Assembly: GCF_000178455.1 (NCBI RefSeq)
Contig: NZ_ADNU01000043.1
Location: 1-64,000, forward strand
Source: Brevibacterium mcbrellneri ATCC 49030
Lineage (GTDB): Bacteria > Actinomycetota > Actinomycetes > Actinomycetales > Brevibacteriaceae
Reading direction: 5' to 3'
Length of the DNA: 64,000 nt
The notes under the pieces were generated by a model, which was not told where the DNA came from, searched no databases, and saw nothing but the letters and a program-made list of their open reading frames with translations. Made by a program: the position numbers and the translations under genes. Below, piece after piece: positions 24,499 to 35,326 of the stretch; position 1 is the first letter of the stretch, and each line of letters starts with the position of its first letter.

Positions 24499-25644
24499 AT
24501 GAGCATTTCAGTTGTCGCCGTAGTGTTTGCGGCACTTATTCTGGGCCTTGTTGCCGGGGCCGTGTTGGGTCTTTTAGCAGGCTCAGCACGGGCACGGTCA
24601 CGTTACTCTGTTGAACTTGCACAAGCTCAAACAAAAACAGAGCTCCTCACCGAACGAACTGCCAACCTCGAAGCAGACGCAGCTATCGCCGCTGAGCTCA
24701 CCGCCGCAGTTGGCCCTCTCGCCGCGAGCGTGCGTGATCTCAAGGCTCACATGCACAAGCAAGACCACGAACGAATCGACCAGATCGCTCGGCTGTCAGA
24801 AAACATCACGTCCCTGACACAACAAAACGCTCGACTCCACGCATCAACCACACAACTGTCAAACGCTCTACACTCCACGTCCGCGCGTGGTGACTGGGGC
24901 GAAGTACAGCTCAAACGCATCGTCGAATACTCCGGCCTACTCCCCCACGTCGACTTCGACACTCAAGTCTCCACGCAGCACGGTCGCCCCGACATGGTCG
25001 TCCACCTCCCCGGCGGAGGCACCATCGTCGTCGACGCGAAAGTCCCACTTTCTTCCCGGCTCAGCGAGAACAACAAGGAATCAGCCAAACAGCACGCTCA
25101 AGCGCTTCTTCGACACGTCGACGCACTCGCCAGCAAAACCTACTGGAAATCCTTCGACCAGTCCCCCGAATTCGTCGTGTGCTTCATCCCCACTGACGGC
25201 CTCCTCTCCCACGCCGCCGCCACCTACCCGGCACTCATCGAACAAGCACTCAGCAAAAACGTCGTCATCGCCTCACCCTCAACCCTGCTCGTGCTCCTCA
25301 AAACAGTCGCACTCAACTGGCGCCACTACAACATCTCCACCTCGGCAGCCCAAGTCCTCAAACTGGGCACCGAACTCTACGAACGCACCGGACTTCTCAC
25401 CGAGCGACTGACAAAACTTGGCACCGCACTCGACCGCGCCACCCAGGAATACAACAGCTTCATCGGATCATTCGAAACCAGATTCCTCGTCACTGCTCGC
25501 AAACTCACCCACACCGGAATCACCAACACACAACTCGACGAACTCAACGGCATCACCACCCCCACCCGCAACATCACTGCACAAGAACTCGCCTACCCCA
25601 CCAGCCCAGAAACCCTGCCACAGCACCGCGACACAGGAACGTGA
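24499..25644 (+). CDS. rmuC: DNA recombination protein RmuC
   Basis: 381 residues. An N-terminal membrane helix (VVAVVFAALILGLVAGAVLG) and a coiled coil precede the RmuC nuclease-like domain: GDWGEVQLKRIVEYSGL, RPDMVVHLPGGGTIVVDAKVPL and FVVCFIPTDGLLSHA, with the PD-(D/E)xK-like residues D and DAK. RmuC limits inversions between short inverted repeats. It lies 53 bp after aacS and probably has its own promoter. Confidence 0.92.
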   Translation: MSISVVAVVFAALILGLVAGAVLGLLAGSARARSRYSVELAQAQTKTELLTERTANLEADAAIAAELTAAVGPLAASVRDLKAHMHKQDHERIDQIARLSENITSLTQQNARLHASTTQLSNALHSTSARGDWGEVQLKRIVEYSGLLPHVDFDTQVSTQHGRPDMVVHLPGGGTIVVDAKVPLSSRLSENNKESAKQHAQALLRHVDALASKTYWKSFDQSPEFVVCFIPTDGLLSHAAATYPALIEQALSKNVVIASPSTLLVLLKTVALNWRHYNISTSAAQVLKLGTELYERTGLLTERLTKLGTALDRATQEYNSFIGSFETRFLVTARKLTHTGITNTQLDELNGITTPTRNITAQELAYPTSPETLPQHRDTGT

Positions 25645-25690
25645 CCTGCCACGCACCTGCTCCAACCAACGCACCTACCGCGCGCAAAAA

Positions 25691-25716
25691 GGCGCCCCCG
25701 AAAACTCGGAGGCGCC
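25691..25716. terminator. Hairpin between convergent rmuC and ferritin genes
   Basis: The arms GGCGCCCCCGA and TCGGAGGCGCC pair around AAAC with one mismatch. An A-run (AAAAA) precedes it on the plus strand, giving a T-run for minus-strand transcripts. It can serve both converging genes. Confidence 0.7.
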
Positions 25717-25735
25717 TCTAGAAAAGCTATACCTA

Positions 25736-26248
25736 TTAGGCCTCAGTTCCAGAAGAGGTCCGCGAACCCAACTCTGCGTCCAAACGCAACAGGCCGTTAC
25801 CATCGTCCCCAGCCAAAACAAGCTGATCCACGATCTCACCCACTGTTGCTTCTTCCTCAATCTGTTCATCTAAGAACCAGTTGAGCAGCGGACGTGAATC
25901 CAAGTCGCCTTGAGCATCGGCCGCACGGTACAGCTCACGAATCGCTTCGCTCACCTTCTGTTCGTGCGCCAAAGCAGCCTTAAAAAGGTCCAACGGCTTC
26001 ACATCAACACCCACCTTGGGCGCCGGAATGTCGCCGATCTGCACATGACCCCCACGGTCAACCACGTGGTCAATGAACTTGTTCGCGTGCACAATTTCCT
26101 CATCGGCCTGCGCCCGCAACCACTGCGCCATGCCCGGAAAACTCTGCACATCCGCGACAACCGCCAACTGGCGATACGTCATCGATGCCTCAAACTCCAA
26201 GGTGATCTGCTCGTTAAACTTCGCTTCCAACGCGTCAGCAAGCTTCAT
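25736..26248 (-). CDS. Ferritin (iron-storage, Ftn type)
   Basis: 170 residues, a four-helix ferritin without haem-ligand signs. Ferroxidase ligands are visible in EFEASMTYRQL (Glu and Tyr), ADEEIVHANKFIDHV (ExxH) and NWFLDEQIEEEATV. A good ribosome binding site (AAGGAGG) precedes the ATG. It stores Fe(III) in the cytoplasm and limits Fenton chemistry. It is a single gene between rmuC and ispH. Confidence 0.93.
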   Translation of the reverse strand: MKLADALEAKFNEQITLEFEASMTYRQLAVVADVQSFPGMAQWLRAQADEEIVHANKFIDHVVDRGGHVQIGDIPAPKVGVDVKPLDLFKAALAHEQKVSEAIRELYRAADAQGDLDSRPLLNWFLDEQIEEEATVGEIVDQLVLAGDDGNGLLRLDAELGSRTSSGTEA

Positions 26249-26284
26249 GTTTCCTCCTTAAGAAACCCAAAATCCACTGTCCAA

Positions 26285-27361
26285 TTACCGCAAGTCGTGC
26301 TCGCGGTTGGCCCCATTCTTCTTATTCGACGTGTTCTCACCAGCGGCTTTCAAATCAGCACGCAACTCACGAGGCAAGCTAAACATCAAATCCTCCTCGG
26401 CAGTCCGCACTTCTTCAACATCGGCATAGCCGTATTCAGCCAAAAGCTCCAACACACTCTTCACCAACAAGTCCGGAACACTCGCGCCACTCGTCACACC
26501 AACAGTAGCCACGCCGTTAAACCAGTCCTCGTCAATTTCACGCGCAAAATCCACGCGGTACGAAGACTTCGCCCCGTGATCCAGCGCAACTTCAACAAGC
26601 CGCTTCGTGTTCGACGAATTGTTCGACCCCACCACAATCACCAAGTCACACTGTGGCGCAATCTTCTTCACCGCCACCTGACGGTTCTGAGTCGCATAAC
26701 AAATGTCGTCACTAGGCGGATCAATCAACTGCGGAAAACGTTCACGCAGAATCGACACCGTCTCCATCGTCTCGTCAACACTCAACGTGGTCTGCGAGAT
26801 CCACACCAGCTTCTCTGGGTTACCCAGATCAACCTCTCGGGCCTCGGCCGGGTCCTGCACCAGCACAATCGACTCAGGTGCTTCACCCATGGTGCCTTCA
26901 ACCTCTTCGTGGCCTTCGTGACCCACCAACAAAATAGTGTAGCCCTGCTTAGCGAAGCGCACGGCTTCCCGGTGCACCTTCGTCACCAACGGGCACGTAG
27001 CGTCAATCGTCTTCAAGTCCCGCTCAGCGGCTTCTTCATGCACTGCCGGAGAAACACCGTGAGCAGAAAACACCACTCGCTCACCGTGCGGAACCTGATC
27101 AGTTTCTTCAACGAAAATGGCGCCCCGTTCGGTCAACGTCTCGACGACGTGACGGTTGTGCACAATCTCCTTACGCACATACACCGGCGCGCCATAGTGC
27201 TCCAAGGCCCGTTCAACAGCGATGACAGCACGGTCAACACCGGCGCAATATCCGCGAGGTGCCGCCAGAAGAACCTTCTTCTCACCATCTGGCTGTTCAA
27301 TATCTTCAGGTGCTTTACGGGTTCTGGGCATCGAAGGCATTGGCATAGTTACAGTAGACAC
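26285..27361 (-). CDS. ispH: 4-hydroxy-3-methylbut-2-enyl diphosphate reductase
   Basis: 358 residues from the GTG at 27361. This is the last enzyme of the MEP isoprenoid pathway, making IPP and DMAPP with a [4Fe-4S] cluster. The three cluster cysteines are in [25 protein letters not shown] and [11 protein letters not shown]. The catalytic region [13 protein letters not shown] and the TSGASVPD loop are present. It is divergent from xseA, 82 bp away, as in many actinobacteria. Confidence 0.97.
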   Translation of the reverse strand: MSTVTMPMPSMPRTRKAPEDIEQPDGEKKVLLAAPRGYCAGVDRAVIAVERALEHYGAPVYVRKEIVHNRHVVETLTERGAIFVEETDQVPHGERVVFSAHGVSPAVHEEAAERDLKTIDATCPLVTKVHREAVRFAKQGYTILLVGHEGHEEVEGTMGEAPESIVLVQDPAEAREVDLGNPEKLVWISQTTLSVDETMETVSILRERFPQLIDPPSDDICYATQNRQVAVKKIAPQCDLVIVVGSNNSSNTKRLVEVALDHGAKSSYRVDFAREIDEDWFNGVATVGVTSGASVPDLLVKSVLELLAEYGYADVEEVRTAEEDLMFSLPRELRADLKAAGENTSNKKNGANREHDLR

Positions 27362-27443
27362 AACACCATTCTAAGAAACCCTGGCACTAAGAGCCAGGTT
27401 AGACTGCCCACACGCGAACAATCACACCACGAACGGATAAGTC

Positions 27444-28757
27444 ATGGCCCCACGGATCAGCGGCACACCCGGCACAGTCGGTGGTGAACCTCCCAGCAGC
27501 CTGCCCGCCACCGCGCTTGAAACAACTCCTGAGAACCCGTGGCCGGTCTCGCTTTTAAGCAAAAACATCAAGCGCTACATCGAACGCATGTCCGTGGTGT
27601 GGGTCGAAGGTCAAATCATCGAGTTCAACTCCCGCGGACGAGCCTCCTACCTCACTATCCGCGACCTCAATGACCAAATCTCACTACCCGTTCAAGTGTT
27701 CTCAGACGTCCTTGACAGACTCGAAACTCCCGTCAAAGCCGGTGACCACGTAGTCGTACAACTCAAAGCGAACTTCTGGATGAAAATCGGTCGCCTCTCT
27801 ATGCAGGCCCGCGACATCCGCCCGGTAGGGCTTGGTGAACTTCTCGCCCGCCTCGAACGTCTCAAGCGGCTGCTCGCTGCCGAAGGCCTTTTCGACCCGG
27901 CCCTCAAAAAACCAATCCCGTTTTTGCCCACCAAAATCGGGCTCATCACCGGCCGTAACTCCGACGCAGAAAAAGACGTCATCCGCAACGCCACACTGCG
28001 CTGGCCATCTGTCGAATTCGACGTCATCAACACGGCAGTCCAAGGCACGGGGGCCGTCACCCAGATCATCGCTGCACTCGATCAATTAGACGCAAGACCA
28101 GACGTTGACGTCATTATCATCGCCCGAGGTGGTGGCAGCTTAGAGGACCTCCTCCCCTTTTCGAATGAGTCCCTCATCCGAGCTGTAGCAGCCGCTAAAA
28201 CTCCAATCGTTTCGGCAATTGGTCACGAAGCAGACCGCCCGATCCTCGACGAAGTCGCAGACCTCCGAGCTTCCACCCCCACCGACGCCGCTAAACGGGT
28301 CGTGCCAGACTTCTACCAAGAAGTCATGGACATCATGCAAGCTCGCGCCGTCATGACAGGCATTCTTGAGCGCTTCATCACTAACGAACAAAAGGGCCTC
28401 GACAGTGTCCGGAGCCGCCCCGTATTGGCAAACCCACACACCATCATCGCCACTCGCGCCGAAGAAATCGCCGACTGGCGGGCGCGTGCCGCTTCATTGA
28501 CTAAGCGCATACTCCAACACGGAAACTCCACCGTTGAACACCTCCGCACACAGATTCGTGCCCTCAGCCCGCTCAACACCCTGGCCCGCGGTTACGCGAT
28601 CGTGCAGGACACCTCGGGAACGGCAGTCCGGAACACGCAAGATTTAAGCACTGGCGACAAACTCACCGTCACGGTCGAACAAGGCACTTTCGACGCCACT
28701 GTCACGAAAATCCATCCACACCGGCAAACCACGCCCCGATCAAAGGACACACCATGA
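27444..28757 (+). CDS. xseA: Exodeoxyribonuclease VII large subunit
   Basis: 437 residues. The N-terminal OB-fold (WPVSLLSKNIKRYIERMSVVWVEGQIIEF) and the catalytic domain are complete: KIGLITGRNSDAEKDVIRN, VDVIIIARGGGSLEDLLPFSNE and PIVSAIGHEADRPILDEVADLRASTPTDAA. The C-terminus has the coiled-coil and the LARGYAIV motif. It degrades single-stranded DNA together with XseB. The stop overlaps the xseB ATG (ATGA). Confidence 0.96.
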   Translation: MAPRISGTPGTVGGEPPSSLPATALETTPENPWPVSLLSKNIKRYIERMSVVWVEGQIIEFNSRGRASYLTIRDLNDQISLPVQVFSDVLDRLETPVKAGDHVVVQLKANFWMKIGRLSMQARDIRPVGLGELLARLERLKRLLAAEGLFDPALKKPIPFLPTKIGLITGRNSDAEKDVIRNATLRWPSVEFDVINTAVQGTGAVTQIIAALDQLDARPDVDVIIIARGGGSLEDLLPFSNESLIRAVAAAKTPIVSAIGHEADRPILDEVADLRASTPTDAAKRVVPDFYQEVMDIMQARAVMTGILERFITNEQKGLDSVRSRPVLANPHTIIATRAEEIADWRARAASLTKRILQHGNSTVEHLRTQIRALSPLNTLARGYAIVQDTSGTAVRNTQDLSTGDKLTVTVEQGTFDATVTKIHPHRQTTPRSKDTP

Positions 28758-28990
28758 CTCAGATCAACGACATGAGCTACGAGCAGGCCCGCGAAGAACT
28801 CATGAACACGGTCAAGGCTTTAGAAGCCGGAAACCTCAACTTGGAAGAATCTCTGACCCTGTGGAAGCGCGGGGAGCTCTTAGCTGACCGGTGCCAAGCG
28901 TGGCTCGACAGCGCCCGCGAGGCTCTCGACAAAGCTCAAGCCAAACAAGCAGGCGAAAACGAAACTAGCTCAGAGCAAGAAGCAGAATAG
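28754..28990 (+). CDS. xseB: Exodeoxyribonuclease VII small subunit
   Basis: 78 residues with the XseB signature SYEQAREELMNTVKALEAGNLNLEESLTLWKRGELL. Helical, with an acidic Gln/Glu tail. It binds the XseA coiled coil in multiple copies and is translationally coupled to xseA by a 4-bp overlap. Confidence 0.95.
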   Translation: MTQINDMSYEQAREELMNTVKALEAGNLNLEESLTLWKRGELLADRCQAWLDSAREALDKAQAKQAGENETSSEQEAE

Positions 28991-29026
28991 GCTCGCCGCG
29001 TCACGCGCACACCGCGCACACGCCAC

Positions 29027-29593
29027 CTAGTGCTTCTCCAGAGCGCGCCCTACAAACATGTCAACAGACTCAGCGGTGGCAACCGCCTGAACCACTAACC
29101 AGGTCCCGTTGGCTTGACCAACGAACGCCTGTTCGCGGTTTTTGCCTTCATAGGTTGCGAACTTCACACCTTGGATGTTCTGTTCCCCAACAGGCGCGAA
29201 CTCCTTGACAAATGACTTCGCCCAATCTTCTTCGGCCTGTGCTTGACGGATCGACAACCACTGCTCATCGGGACCCACATATGAGGCGTACCACGTTTCT
29301 ACCGACGGCTCCCCCATGGGCCCCAGACGCGCTTCGTTTGAGTGCCAGTCTTGCGGAGTTTCAAACCACGCAACCGGCCAATCAACTGTTTCATCTGCCG
29401 TTTGGCCAATACCCTGGGCATCCACTTTGCGAATGGGGTCGCCCTTTGGCTGCGGCGCGATCATGAGCGCTAGCACCATGATCAGAACACACGCCAGCAG
29501 TGCGATCACCATGTTCATCCAGTTGGCTTCCAACCGGAGTTTCCGCATTTCTGCGCGCGAGCCGGGCTGAGTTTGGGCAGATTTTTCAGTCAC
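29027..29593 (-). CDS. DUF4245 membrane-anchored protein
   Basis: 188 residues from the GTG at 29593 (VTEKSAQTQPGS), preferred to the 29731 start because the upstream part lacks coding character and would overlap the glpX start. One transmembrane helix (VIALLACVLIMVLALMIAP) lies near residue 35. The rest is an extracytoplasmic domain with WPVAWFETPQDWHSNEARL and TWLVVQAVA, typical of actinobacterial DUF4245 proteins found next to glpX and xseAB. Function is unknown. Confidence 0.85.
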   Translation of the reverse strand: MTEKSAQTQPGSRAEMRKLRLEANWMNMVIALLACVLIMVLALMIAPQPKGDPIRKVDAQGIGQTADETVDWPVAWFETPQDWHSNEARLGPMGEPSVETWYASYVGPDEQWLSIRQAQAEEDWAKSFVKEFAPVGEQNIQGVKFATYEGKNREQAFVGQANGTWLVVQAVATAESVDMFVGRALEKH

Positions 29594-29709
29594 CCCAGTA
29601 TTGTGCCCACACTGTTCGCAACTCACAAACGCACGGTGAAAAAGCTCCCCTGTCCACCTTCTCTCTAGCCCACCGCAAACTGAAACGTCGTTAGTGGCAC
29701 AATGAAGAT

Positions 29710-30828
29710 ATGACAGAGCTGAATGCGTCACAAGAAAAGGCTCACCACAATGGCGGGCGTGCAGAAACCGAACCCGTTGCTGTGACCGATGAATGGTCCC
29801 AGCGACTCCGCACCGAAGAAGGCGAACCCGATCGTAACCTCGCGCTCGAACTGGTCCGCGTGACCGAGGCGGCAGCGATTGCCGCCGGCCCGTGGGCTGG
29901 GCGCGGTGAAAAGCTCGCTGCCGACGGCGCTGCGGTAGCAGCGATGCGCAACGTTATCTCGACCGTCCGCATGGACGGCACCGTCGTTATTGGCGAAGGT
30001 GAAAAAGATGAAGCCCCCATGTTGTTTAACGGGGAAAAAGTGGGCGACGGCACCGGCGCTCACGTTGACGTTGCTGTTGACCCGATTGACGGAACCACTT
30101 TGACGGCTAAAGGCATGCCCGGCGCGATCGCCGTGATGGCCGTGTCCGAGGGTGGCTCCATGTATGACCCATCCGCCGTGTTCTACATGGAGAAACTCGT
30201 CGCTGGTGACCAGTACGCTGACGTCGTTGACCTGCGCTTGCCCGTAAGCGAAAACATCCGCCGTGTGGCCAAGGTTAAAGGAAGCACCGACGACGCATCA
30301 GCCGTCACTGTGGTGATTTTGGACCGTCCACGTCACAAGGAACTCATCCAAGAAGTCCGCGACGCTGGCGCCCGTATCAAGCTGATCTCAGACGGTGACG
30401 TCGCTGGAGCAATCGCGGCGTGCCGCCCAAACACCGGAACCGACCTCCTCATGGGAATCGGTGGAACCCCAGAAGGCATCATCACAGCATGCGCAGTGAA
30501 AGCGATGGGCGGGGTCATCCAAGGTCGCCTATGGCCACAGTCCGACGAAGAACGCCAAGGTGCCATCGACGCAGGCCTGAAACTAGACACCGTTCTTTCC
30601 ACTGACGACCTTGTCAAGAGCGACAACACGTACTTCGTCGCAACCGGTATCACCACCGGAGACCTCCTAGACGGAGTGCGTTATGAAGGCCAGCACGTCA
30701 TGACCCACTCGCTTGTCATGCGTTCCAAGTCCGGAACCGTGCGCAACGTGTACGCAGAACACCGCATTGAAAAGACCCACTCATATGAAGAAGCTGCCCG
30801 CGAAGCAGCTCGTCGGGGTCTTGTTTAA
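29710..30828 (+). CDS. glpX: Class II fructose-1,6-bisphosphatase
   Basis: 372 residues. It hydrolyses fructose-1,6-bisphosphate to fructose-6-phosphate in gluconeogenesis. Visible: [21 protein letters not shown], metal-binding [13 protein letters not shown], the [13 protein letters not shown] motif, and [20 protein letters not shown]. The extended N-terminus (about 35 residues) is normal for actinobacteria. The stop overlaps the carbonic anhydrase ATG by one base (TAATG). Confidence 0.96.
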   Translation: MTELNASQEKAHHNGGRAETEPVAVTDEWSQRLRTEEGEPDRNLALELVRVTEAAAIAAGPWAGRGEKLAADGAAVAAMRNVISTVRMDGTVVIGEGEKDEAPMLFNGEKVGDGTGAHVDVAVDPIDGTTLTAKGMPGAIAVMAVSEGGSMYDPSAVFYMEKLVAGDQYADVVDLRLPVSENIRRVAKVKGSTDDASAVTVVILDRPRHKELIQEVRDAGARIKLISDGDVAGAIAACRPNTGTDLLMGIGGTPEGIITACAVKAMGGVIQGRLWPQSDEERQGAIDAGLKLDTVLSTDDLVKSDNTYFVATGITTGDLLDGVRYEGQHVMTHSLVMRSKSGTVRNVYAEHRIEKTHSYEEAAREAARRGLV

Positions 30829-31475
30829 TGCCCAACTCACGCACATACAACACCCCACAAGCGGCATTTGACCGTCTGATCGACGGAAACAAACGCTTTG
30901 TGACAGACACCCCGGAACATGCCCAACAGGACGCCACGAGGCGGCGCGAACTGCGCACCTCCCAGTTGCCTTTCTCGACGCTGTTCGGTTGCTCTGACTC
31001 TCGTGTTGCAGCTGAACTGATCTTTGACGTGGGCCTGGGAGAAATGTTTGTGGTCCGCACAGCTGGGCAGGTCACCGACTCCGTCACAATTGGCAGCTTG
31101 GAATACGGTGTCGAACAATTAGGAACCCCGCTCGTCATAGTTCTGGGACACGACTCGTGTGGCGCTGTCACTGCGTCCGTCGACGCTTACCAGAACGGAA
31201 CGTTCCCCGGCGGTTTCGTTGACGACGTCGTATCCAACATCCTTCCCGCAGTCGCCCGCGCCCACTCACAAGGCAAGAGCGACATCGGGGCGGCAGTAGA
31301 ACAGAACACCGTCGACACAGTGGAACGTCTCTACGCACGTTCCTACACCATTCGTAAAGCAGTAAATGAAGGCCGTACCGCACTCGTGGGTCTCACCTAC
31401 GCTCTGGCGGACGGAAAAGTGAATGTTGTTGCCGTTCGCGGCGAACTCAACACCGACAGCAAGGAGGCACAGTGA
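30828..31475 (+). CDS. Beta-class carbonic anhydrase
   Basis: 215 residues. Zinc and catalytic residues are in [12 protein letters not shown] (CxDxR) and [10 protein letters not shown] (HxxC). It interconverts CO2 and bicarbonate in the cytoplasm, supplying carboxylases. It is sandwiched in a glpX-can-fumC operon with overlapping start and stop codons. Confidence 0.94.
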   Translation: MPNSRTYNTPQAAFDRLIDGNKRFVTDTPEHAQQDATRRRELRTSQLPFSTLFGCSDSRVAAELIFDVGLGEMFVVRTAGQVTDSVTIGSLEYGVEQLGTPLVIVLGHDSCGAVTASVDAYQNGTFPGGFVDDVVSNILPAVARAHSQGKSDIGAAVEQNTVDTVERLYARSYTIRKAVNEGRTALVGLTYALADGKVNVVAVRGELNTDSKEAQ

Positions 31476-32878
31476 GCCAAGAATTCCGCATTGAACACGA
31501 CACTATGGGTGAGGTTAAAGTCCCCGTCAACGCCCTGTACCGCGCTCAGACCCAGCGCGCAGTTGAAAACTTCCCCATCTCTGGCAAGCCTCTCGAAGCT
31601 GCCAACATCGCCGCCCTGGGGCACGTGAAGAAGGCGTGCGCACGCGCCAACAACGACCTCGGCGTTCTTGACGACACCCGCGCCAAGGCGATCATTGCCG
31701 CGGCTGAGGAAGTCATCGCCGGGACCCACAACGGCGAATTCCCCATCGACGTGTTCCAGACCGGTTCAGGAACCTCGTCGAACATGAACACCAACGAGGT
31801 CATCGCAACCCTGGCTAACCGCACCGTTGAAGGCCAGGACACTGAGATCCACCCCAACGACCACGTCAACGCATCGCAGTCGTCCAACGACGTCTACCCC
31901 ACCTCGGTACACGTAGCCGTCACCCAGGCACTGGTCAACGACCTGGTTCCTGCTATGGACTACCTGGCGAGCGCACTGGAAGAAAAGGCCACCGAGTTCC
32001 GCAACATCGTGAAGTCTGGCCGCACGCACCTCATGGACGCCACCCCAGTGACCTTGGGTCAGGAGTTCTCCGGTTACGCTGCCCAGGTGCGTTACGGCAT
32101 CGAACGTATCGAAGCGTCGCTGCCGCGTGTTGCTGAAGTTCCTATGGGTGGAACCGCAACCGGTACCGGAATCAACACGCCTAAAGGCTTCCCGCAGGCC
32201 GTTGTGAAGTACCTGGCCGAACAGACCGGTCTGCCTATCACGGAAGCACGTAACCACTTCGAGGCTCAGGCCAACCGTGACGGCCTGGTTGAAGCGTCCG
32301 GTCAGTTGCGCAACATCGCGTACTCGTACATGAAGATCAACAACGACATCCGCTGGATGGGTTCGGGCCCCAACACGGGTCTGGGTGAACTTCACATTCC
32401 TGATCTGCAGCCTGGCTCGTCGATCATGCCCGGTAAGGTCAACCCGGTTATTTGTGAGGCTGTTATCCAGGTGTGTGCGCAGGTGGTTGGTAATGACACC
32501 GCTGTGTCGCTGTCCTCGACCAACGGCGCGTTCGAACTCAACGTGGGTATCCCAGTCATGGCTTCGAACCTGTTGGAGTCGATCCGATTGCTGGCTAACT
32601 CCAGCCGCGTTATGGCCGACAAGATGATCAAGGGTCTGGAAGCTAACGAAGAACGCTGCCGCTTCCTCGCTGAGGCCTCCCCTTCGATCGTGACCCCGCT
32701 GAACAAGGTCATCGGTTACGAAGCCGCCGCCAAGATCGCTAAGCACGCTGTTAACAACAAGATGACGGTGAAAGAAGCAACGGTGGAGTTGGGCTACGTC
32801 GAAAACGGCACCATCACGGAAGAAGACCTGGATAAGGCGCTTGACGTGACCACCATGCTGGGTGAGTTCAACCGCTAG
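31472..32878 (+). CDS. fumC: Class II fumarate hydratase
   Basis: 468 residues from the GTG at 31472, which overlaps the upstream stop. It converts fumarate to malate in the TCA cycle. Signature segments: [48 protein letters not shown] and the superfamily loop [13 protein letters not shown] with its catalytic serine. Full length for the family. Confidence 0.97.
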   Translation: MSQEFRIEHDTMGEVKVPVNALYRAQTQRAVENFPISGKPLEAANIAALGHVKKACARANNDLGVLDDTRAKAIIAAAEEVIAGTHNGEFPIDVFQTGSGTSSNMNTNEVIATLANRTVEGQDTEIHPNDHVNASQSSNDVYPTSVHVAVTQALVNDLVPAMDYLASALEEKATEFRNIVKSGRTHLMDATPVTLGQEFSGYAAQVRYGIERIEASLPRVAEVPMGGTATGTGINTPKGFPQAVVKYLAEQTGLPITEARNHFEAQANRDGLVEASGQLRNIAYSYMKINNDIRWMGSGPNTGLGELHIPDLQPGSSIMPGKVNPVICEAVIQVCAQVVGNDTAVSLSSTNGAFELNVGIPVMASNLLESIRLLANSSRVMADKMIKGLEANEERCRFLAEASPSIVTPLNKVIGYEAAAKIAKHAVNNKMTVKEATVELGYVENGTITEEDLDKALDVTTMLGEFNR

Positions 32879-32907
32879 TAAAAGACCGCCGAGGTCGTAG
32901 ATAGTCC

Positions 32908-32938
32908 GGCGCCCCACACCAGTTTGGTGTGGGGCGCC
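32908..32938. terminator. Hairpin between convergent fumC and phoH genes
   Basis: A perfect 13-bp stem, GGCGCCCCACACC against GGTGTGGGGCGCC, closes on a 5-base loop AGTTT. There is no long T-run. Its position between two converging stops supports a bidirectional terminator. Confidence 0.75.
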
Positions 32939-32969
32939 ACTTCGTTAACGTGAGCTGGTGCGTTGGGAA

Positions 32970-34292
32970 TTACGTGTGCATGTCGAACTCTTCGAGCACT
33001 TGGGTCACCAGTGCCGCAATCGCAGAACGCTCCGAACGTGTCAAAGTGATGTGCGCGAACAGCTTGTACCCTTTGAGTTTTTCAATGACGGCTGAAATAC
33101 CGTCGTGGCGTCCCACCCGCAGGTTGTCACGCTGAGCTACATCGTGCGTGAGTACCACCCGGGAATTTTGCCCCAGGCGTGAAAGCACAGTGAGGAGGAC
33201 GGTGCGTTCCAGCGACTGTGCCTCGTCCACGATGACGAACGCGTCGTGCAATGAGCGACCTCGAATGTGCGTGAGCGGGAGAACTTCCAACATGCCACGG
33301 TGAATCACCTCGTCGATGACGTTGCGGGAGACCAGTGCTCCCAGAGTGTCGAATACTGCTTCTGCCCATGGGTTCATCTTGTCTGACTCATCACCAGGCA
33401 AGTACCCCAGGTTTTGACCACCAACTGCGTACAGTGGCCGGAACACCATGATTTTTTCGTGCGTGCGGTCTTCCAAGACCGCCTGCAAACCAGCCATGAG
33501 CGCCATTGCCGACTTACCGGTTCCTGCACGCCCACCCAAGGACACAATGCCCACTTCTTCGTCGGTGAGCATGTCCAAAGCGATCCGCTGTTCAGCCGAC
33601 CTGCCATGGATTCCAAACACGTCGCGGTCCCCGCGCACCAACTTGATCGTCCCCGTGCCTGCCTGCTCATTAAGCGCCACAACGCGCCCCAACCCGGAAC
33701 CACGCGAAGAGGACAAAACCAGCCCGGTATTTAACACCTCGGCGCCGGCGGCCTTGGTTTCAACGAAACCTGAGTCAAACAACTGAGCCATTTCCGCTTC
33801 ATCCAACATGAGTTCACTCAGACCCGTGTATCCGGAATCGACAGCCTGTTCAGCCAAGTACGCTTCCGCGGCCAGACCAAGCGCAGACGCCTTGACACGC
33901 ATCGGCACATCCTTGGTCACAACAACCACGGAGTGTCCTTCAGCCTGCAAATTACGCGCAACAGCGAGAATCCGCGTGTCGTTTTCACCCCGGTCAAAAG
34001 CCACCGGCAAACCTGACGCGTCAACGTGGTTGAGCTCGACACGCAACGTGCCACCTTCGCTACCAATCGGAATCGGCGCGTCCAAACGCCCAAACTCCTC
34101 GCGCAAATCATCCAGAATCCCCAACGCTCGACGCGCTGTGAAACCCAATTCCGGATGATGCCGTTTCGCTTCCAGCTCACTTACTACAATGAGCGGGATC
34201 ACCACGTCGTGTTCATCGAAGCGGTAGATTGCGCGCGGGTCAGAAAGAAGAACAGAAGTATCGAGTACGTACGTGTGAACAGTGGTAGTCAT
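32970..34292 (-). CDS. PhoH2-type PIN-PhoH protein (RNA helicase/RNase)
   Basis: 440 residues from the ATG at 34292, with AGGGGAG upstream; the longer frame to 34544 is a leader region. The N-terminal PIN domain ([46 protein letters not shown]) is followed by a PhoH ATPase ([18 protein letters not shown] Walker [13 protein letters not shown] Walker B). This is the full PhoH2 architecture, shown in mycobacteria to couple RNA unwinding with cleavage. No VapB-like antitoxin frame is present just upstream. Confidence 0.92.
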   Translation of the reverse strand: MTTTVHTYVLDTSVLLSDPRAIYRFDEHDVVIPLIVVSELEAKRHHPELGFTARRALGILDDLREEFGRLDAPIPIGSEGGTLRVELNHVDASGLPVAFDRGENDTRILAVARNLQAEGHSVVVVTKDVPMRVKASALGLAAEAYLAEQAVDSGYTGLSELMLDEAEMAQLFDSGFVETKAAGAEVLNTGLVLSSSRGSGLGRVVALNEQAGTGTIKLVRGDRDVFGIHGRSAEQRIALDMLTDEEVGIVSLGGRAGTGKSAMALMAGLQAVLEDRTHEKIMVFRPLYAVGGQNLGYLPGDESDKMNPWAEAVFDTLGALVSRNVIDEVIHRGMLEVLPLTHIRGRSLHDAFVIVDEAQSLERTVLLTVLSRLGQNSRVVLTHDVAQRDNLRVGRHDGISAVIEKLKGYKLFAHITLTRSERSAIAALVTQVLEEFDMHT

Positions 34293-34352
34293 GGGCTCCC
34301 CTGTACTTAAGGTCCAAGGTGCCCGACTCAATCCTTCCCCGACGAGGCTGAC

Positions 34353-34412
34353 ACCTCGGGTTGGTCCCTCACCAACTGTTTCCAACCTAACGTGAGAATC
34401 CATGCCCGAGGT
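34353..34412 (-). promoter_or_regulatory. Possible structured 5' leader of the phoH gene
   Basis: In the minus-strand transcript ACCTCGGG (34412-34405) pairs perfectly with CCCGAGGT (34360-34353), enclosing a hairpin GTTGGT-GAGGG-ACCAAC (34376-34360). The 3' arm can instead pair, with a bulge, with CCTCGTCGGG just downstream. It ends about 60 bases before the start codon. No known riboswitch family is recognised. Confidence 0.35.
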
Positions 34413-34465
34413 GGGGCCCGGCTCGGCGGGTCGATGACGTTTAGGTGAATGAGTTGTGAACTGGC

Positions 34466-35239
34466 TTATTTGCCGTAGCGGCGCTGTCTTTGAGAGTAGT
34501 CGCGCACGGCTCGCAAGAAGTCGGTCTTTCTGAACGCGGGCCAATAGGCTTCACAGAAGAAGAACTCAGAGTATGCGCTTTGCCAGATGAGGAACCCACT
34601 TAACCGCTGTTCCCCTGAAGAACGGATGATGAGGTCGGGGTCCGGTTGGCCCTTGGTGTACAAGTGTTCTGCCAGGCGTTCTTCTGTCAGCGCGTTAATC
34701 GCGTCTTCCATGCTGGTGCCTGCCGCTGACTCTGCCCGCAAGTACGACTTGATTGCGTTAACGATTTCCTGGCGCCCGCCGTACCCCACGGCCACGTTGA
34801 CGTGAACACTGGGCTGGCCACCGCGCGAACGTTCTTGTGCGTTTTCCAGCCTGGCGCGGAGCGGTTCAGGCAGAACGCTCAAATCACCCACCAGGTTCAC
34901 GGCGTATGTGTCTGACTGGGCGATCTGCTCTACCATGTCAGAGATGATAGCGACCAGGGTTTCGACTTCCTCCGGCGTGCGCTGCAGGTTTTCGCGTGAC
35001 AACACGTACAGGGTGACGACTTCGATACCAATTTCGTCGCACCACCCCAGGAACTCAACGATCTTCTGAGCTCCTGCCCTATGGCCCTGTTCAGTGGTTG
35101 CACCGAACTCTTTGGCCCACCTGCGGTTGCCGTCGGTAATCACGCCCACATGCCGCGGAATGCGATCTGACGGGGCGAGTTCGCGCACGATCTGACGGTT
35201 ATACAACCGATACAGCCAGCCTGCGATTTGCCTGCGCAC
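34466..35239 (-). CDS. Isoprenyl transferase (cis-prenyl diphosphate synthase)
   Basis: 257 residues. The UppS fold is evident: [17 protein letters not shown] with the catalytic Asp, [33 protein letters not shown] and [30 protein letters not shown]. The [16 protein letters not shown] stretch and size fit the actinobacterial short-chain or decaprenyl cis-prenyltransferases that make the lipid carrier for cell-wall synthesis. Product chain length cannot be read from sequence. It is divergent from the hemolysin III gene, 87 bp away, a conserved actinobacterial pairing. Confidence 0.93.
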   Translation of the reverse strand: MRRQIAGWLYRLYNRQIVRELAPSDRIPRHVGVITDGNRRWAKEFGATTEQGHRAGAQKIVEFLGWCDEIGIEVVTLYVLSRENLQRTPEEVETLVAIISDMVEQIAQSDTYAVNLVGDLSVLPEPLRARLENAQERSRGGQPSVHVNVAVGYGGRQEIVNAIKSYLRAESAAGTSMEDAINALTEERLAEHLYTKGQPDPDLIIRSSGEQRLSGFLIWQSAYSEFFFCEAYWPAFRKTDFLRAVRDYSQRQRRYGK

Positions 35240-35326
35240 TCGCCCTCCTCGAAATCTCTACCACTACTGTATAACTTGATTATGGACCGAGTCTCAGCCC
35301 CAGAGCGCACCGCCTAAAATAGGTGT

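Noticed and set aside
25910-27487. Plus-strand frame of 525 codons opposite ferritin and ispH
   Set aside because: It covers two well-defined minus-strand genes; its His/Arg/Asn-rich translation is not protein-like.
31766-32917. Minus-strand frame of 383 codons opposite fumC
   Set aside because: Antisense shadow of a complete class II fumarase, without recognisable domains.
33970-34292. Toxin-antitoxin reading of the PIN domain in the PhoH-like protein
   Set aside because: The PIN domain is fused to a PhoH ATPase in the standard PhoH2 layout and no antitoxin-sized frame with supportive features precedes it.
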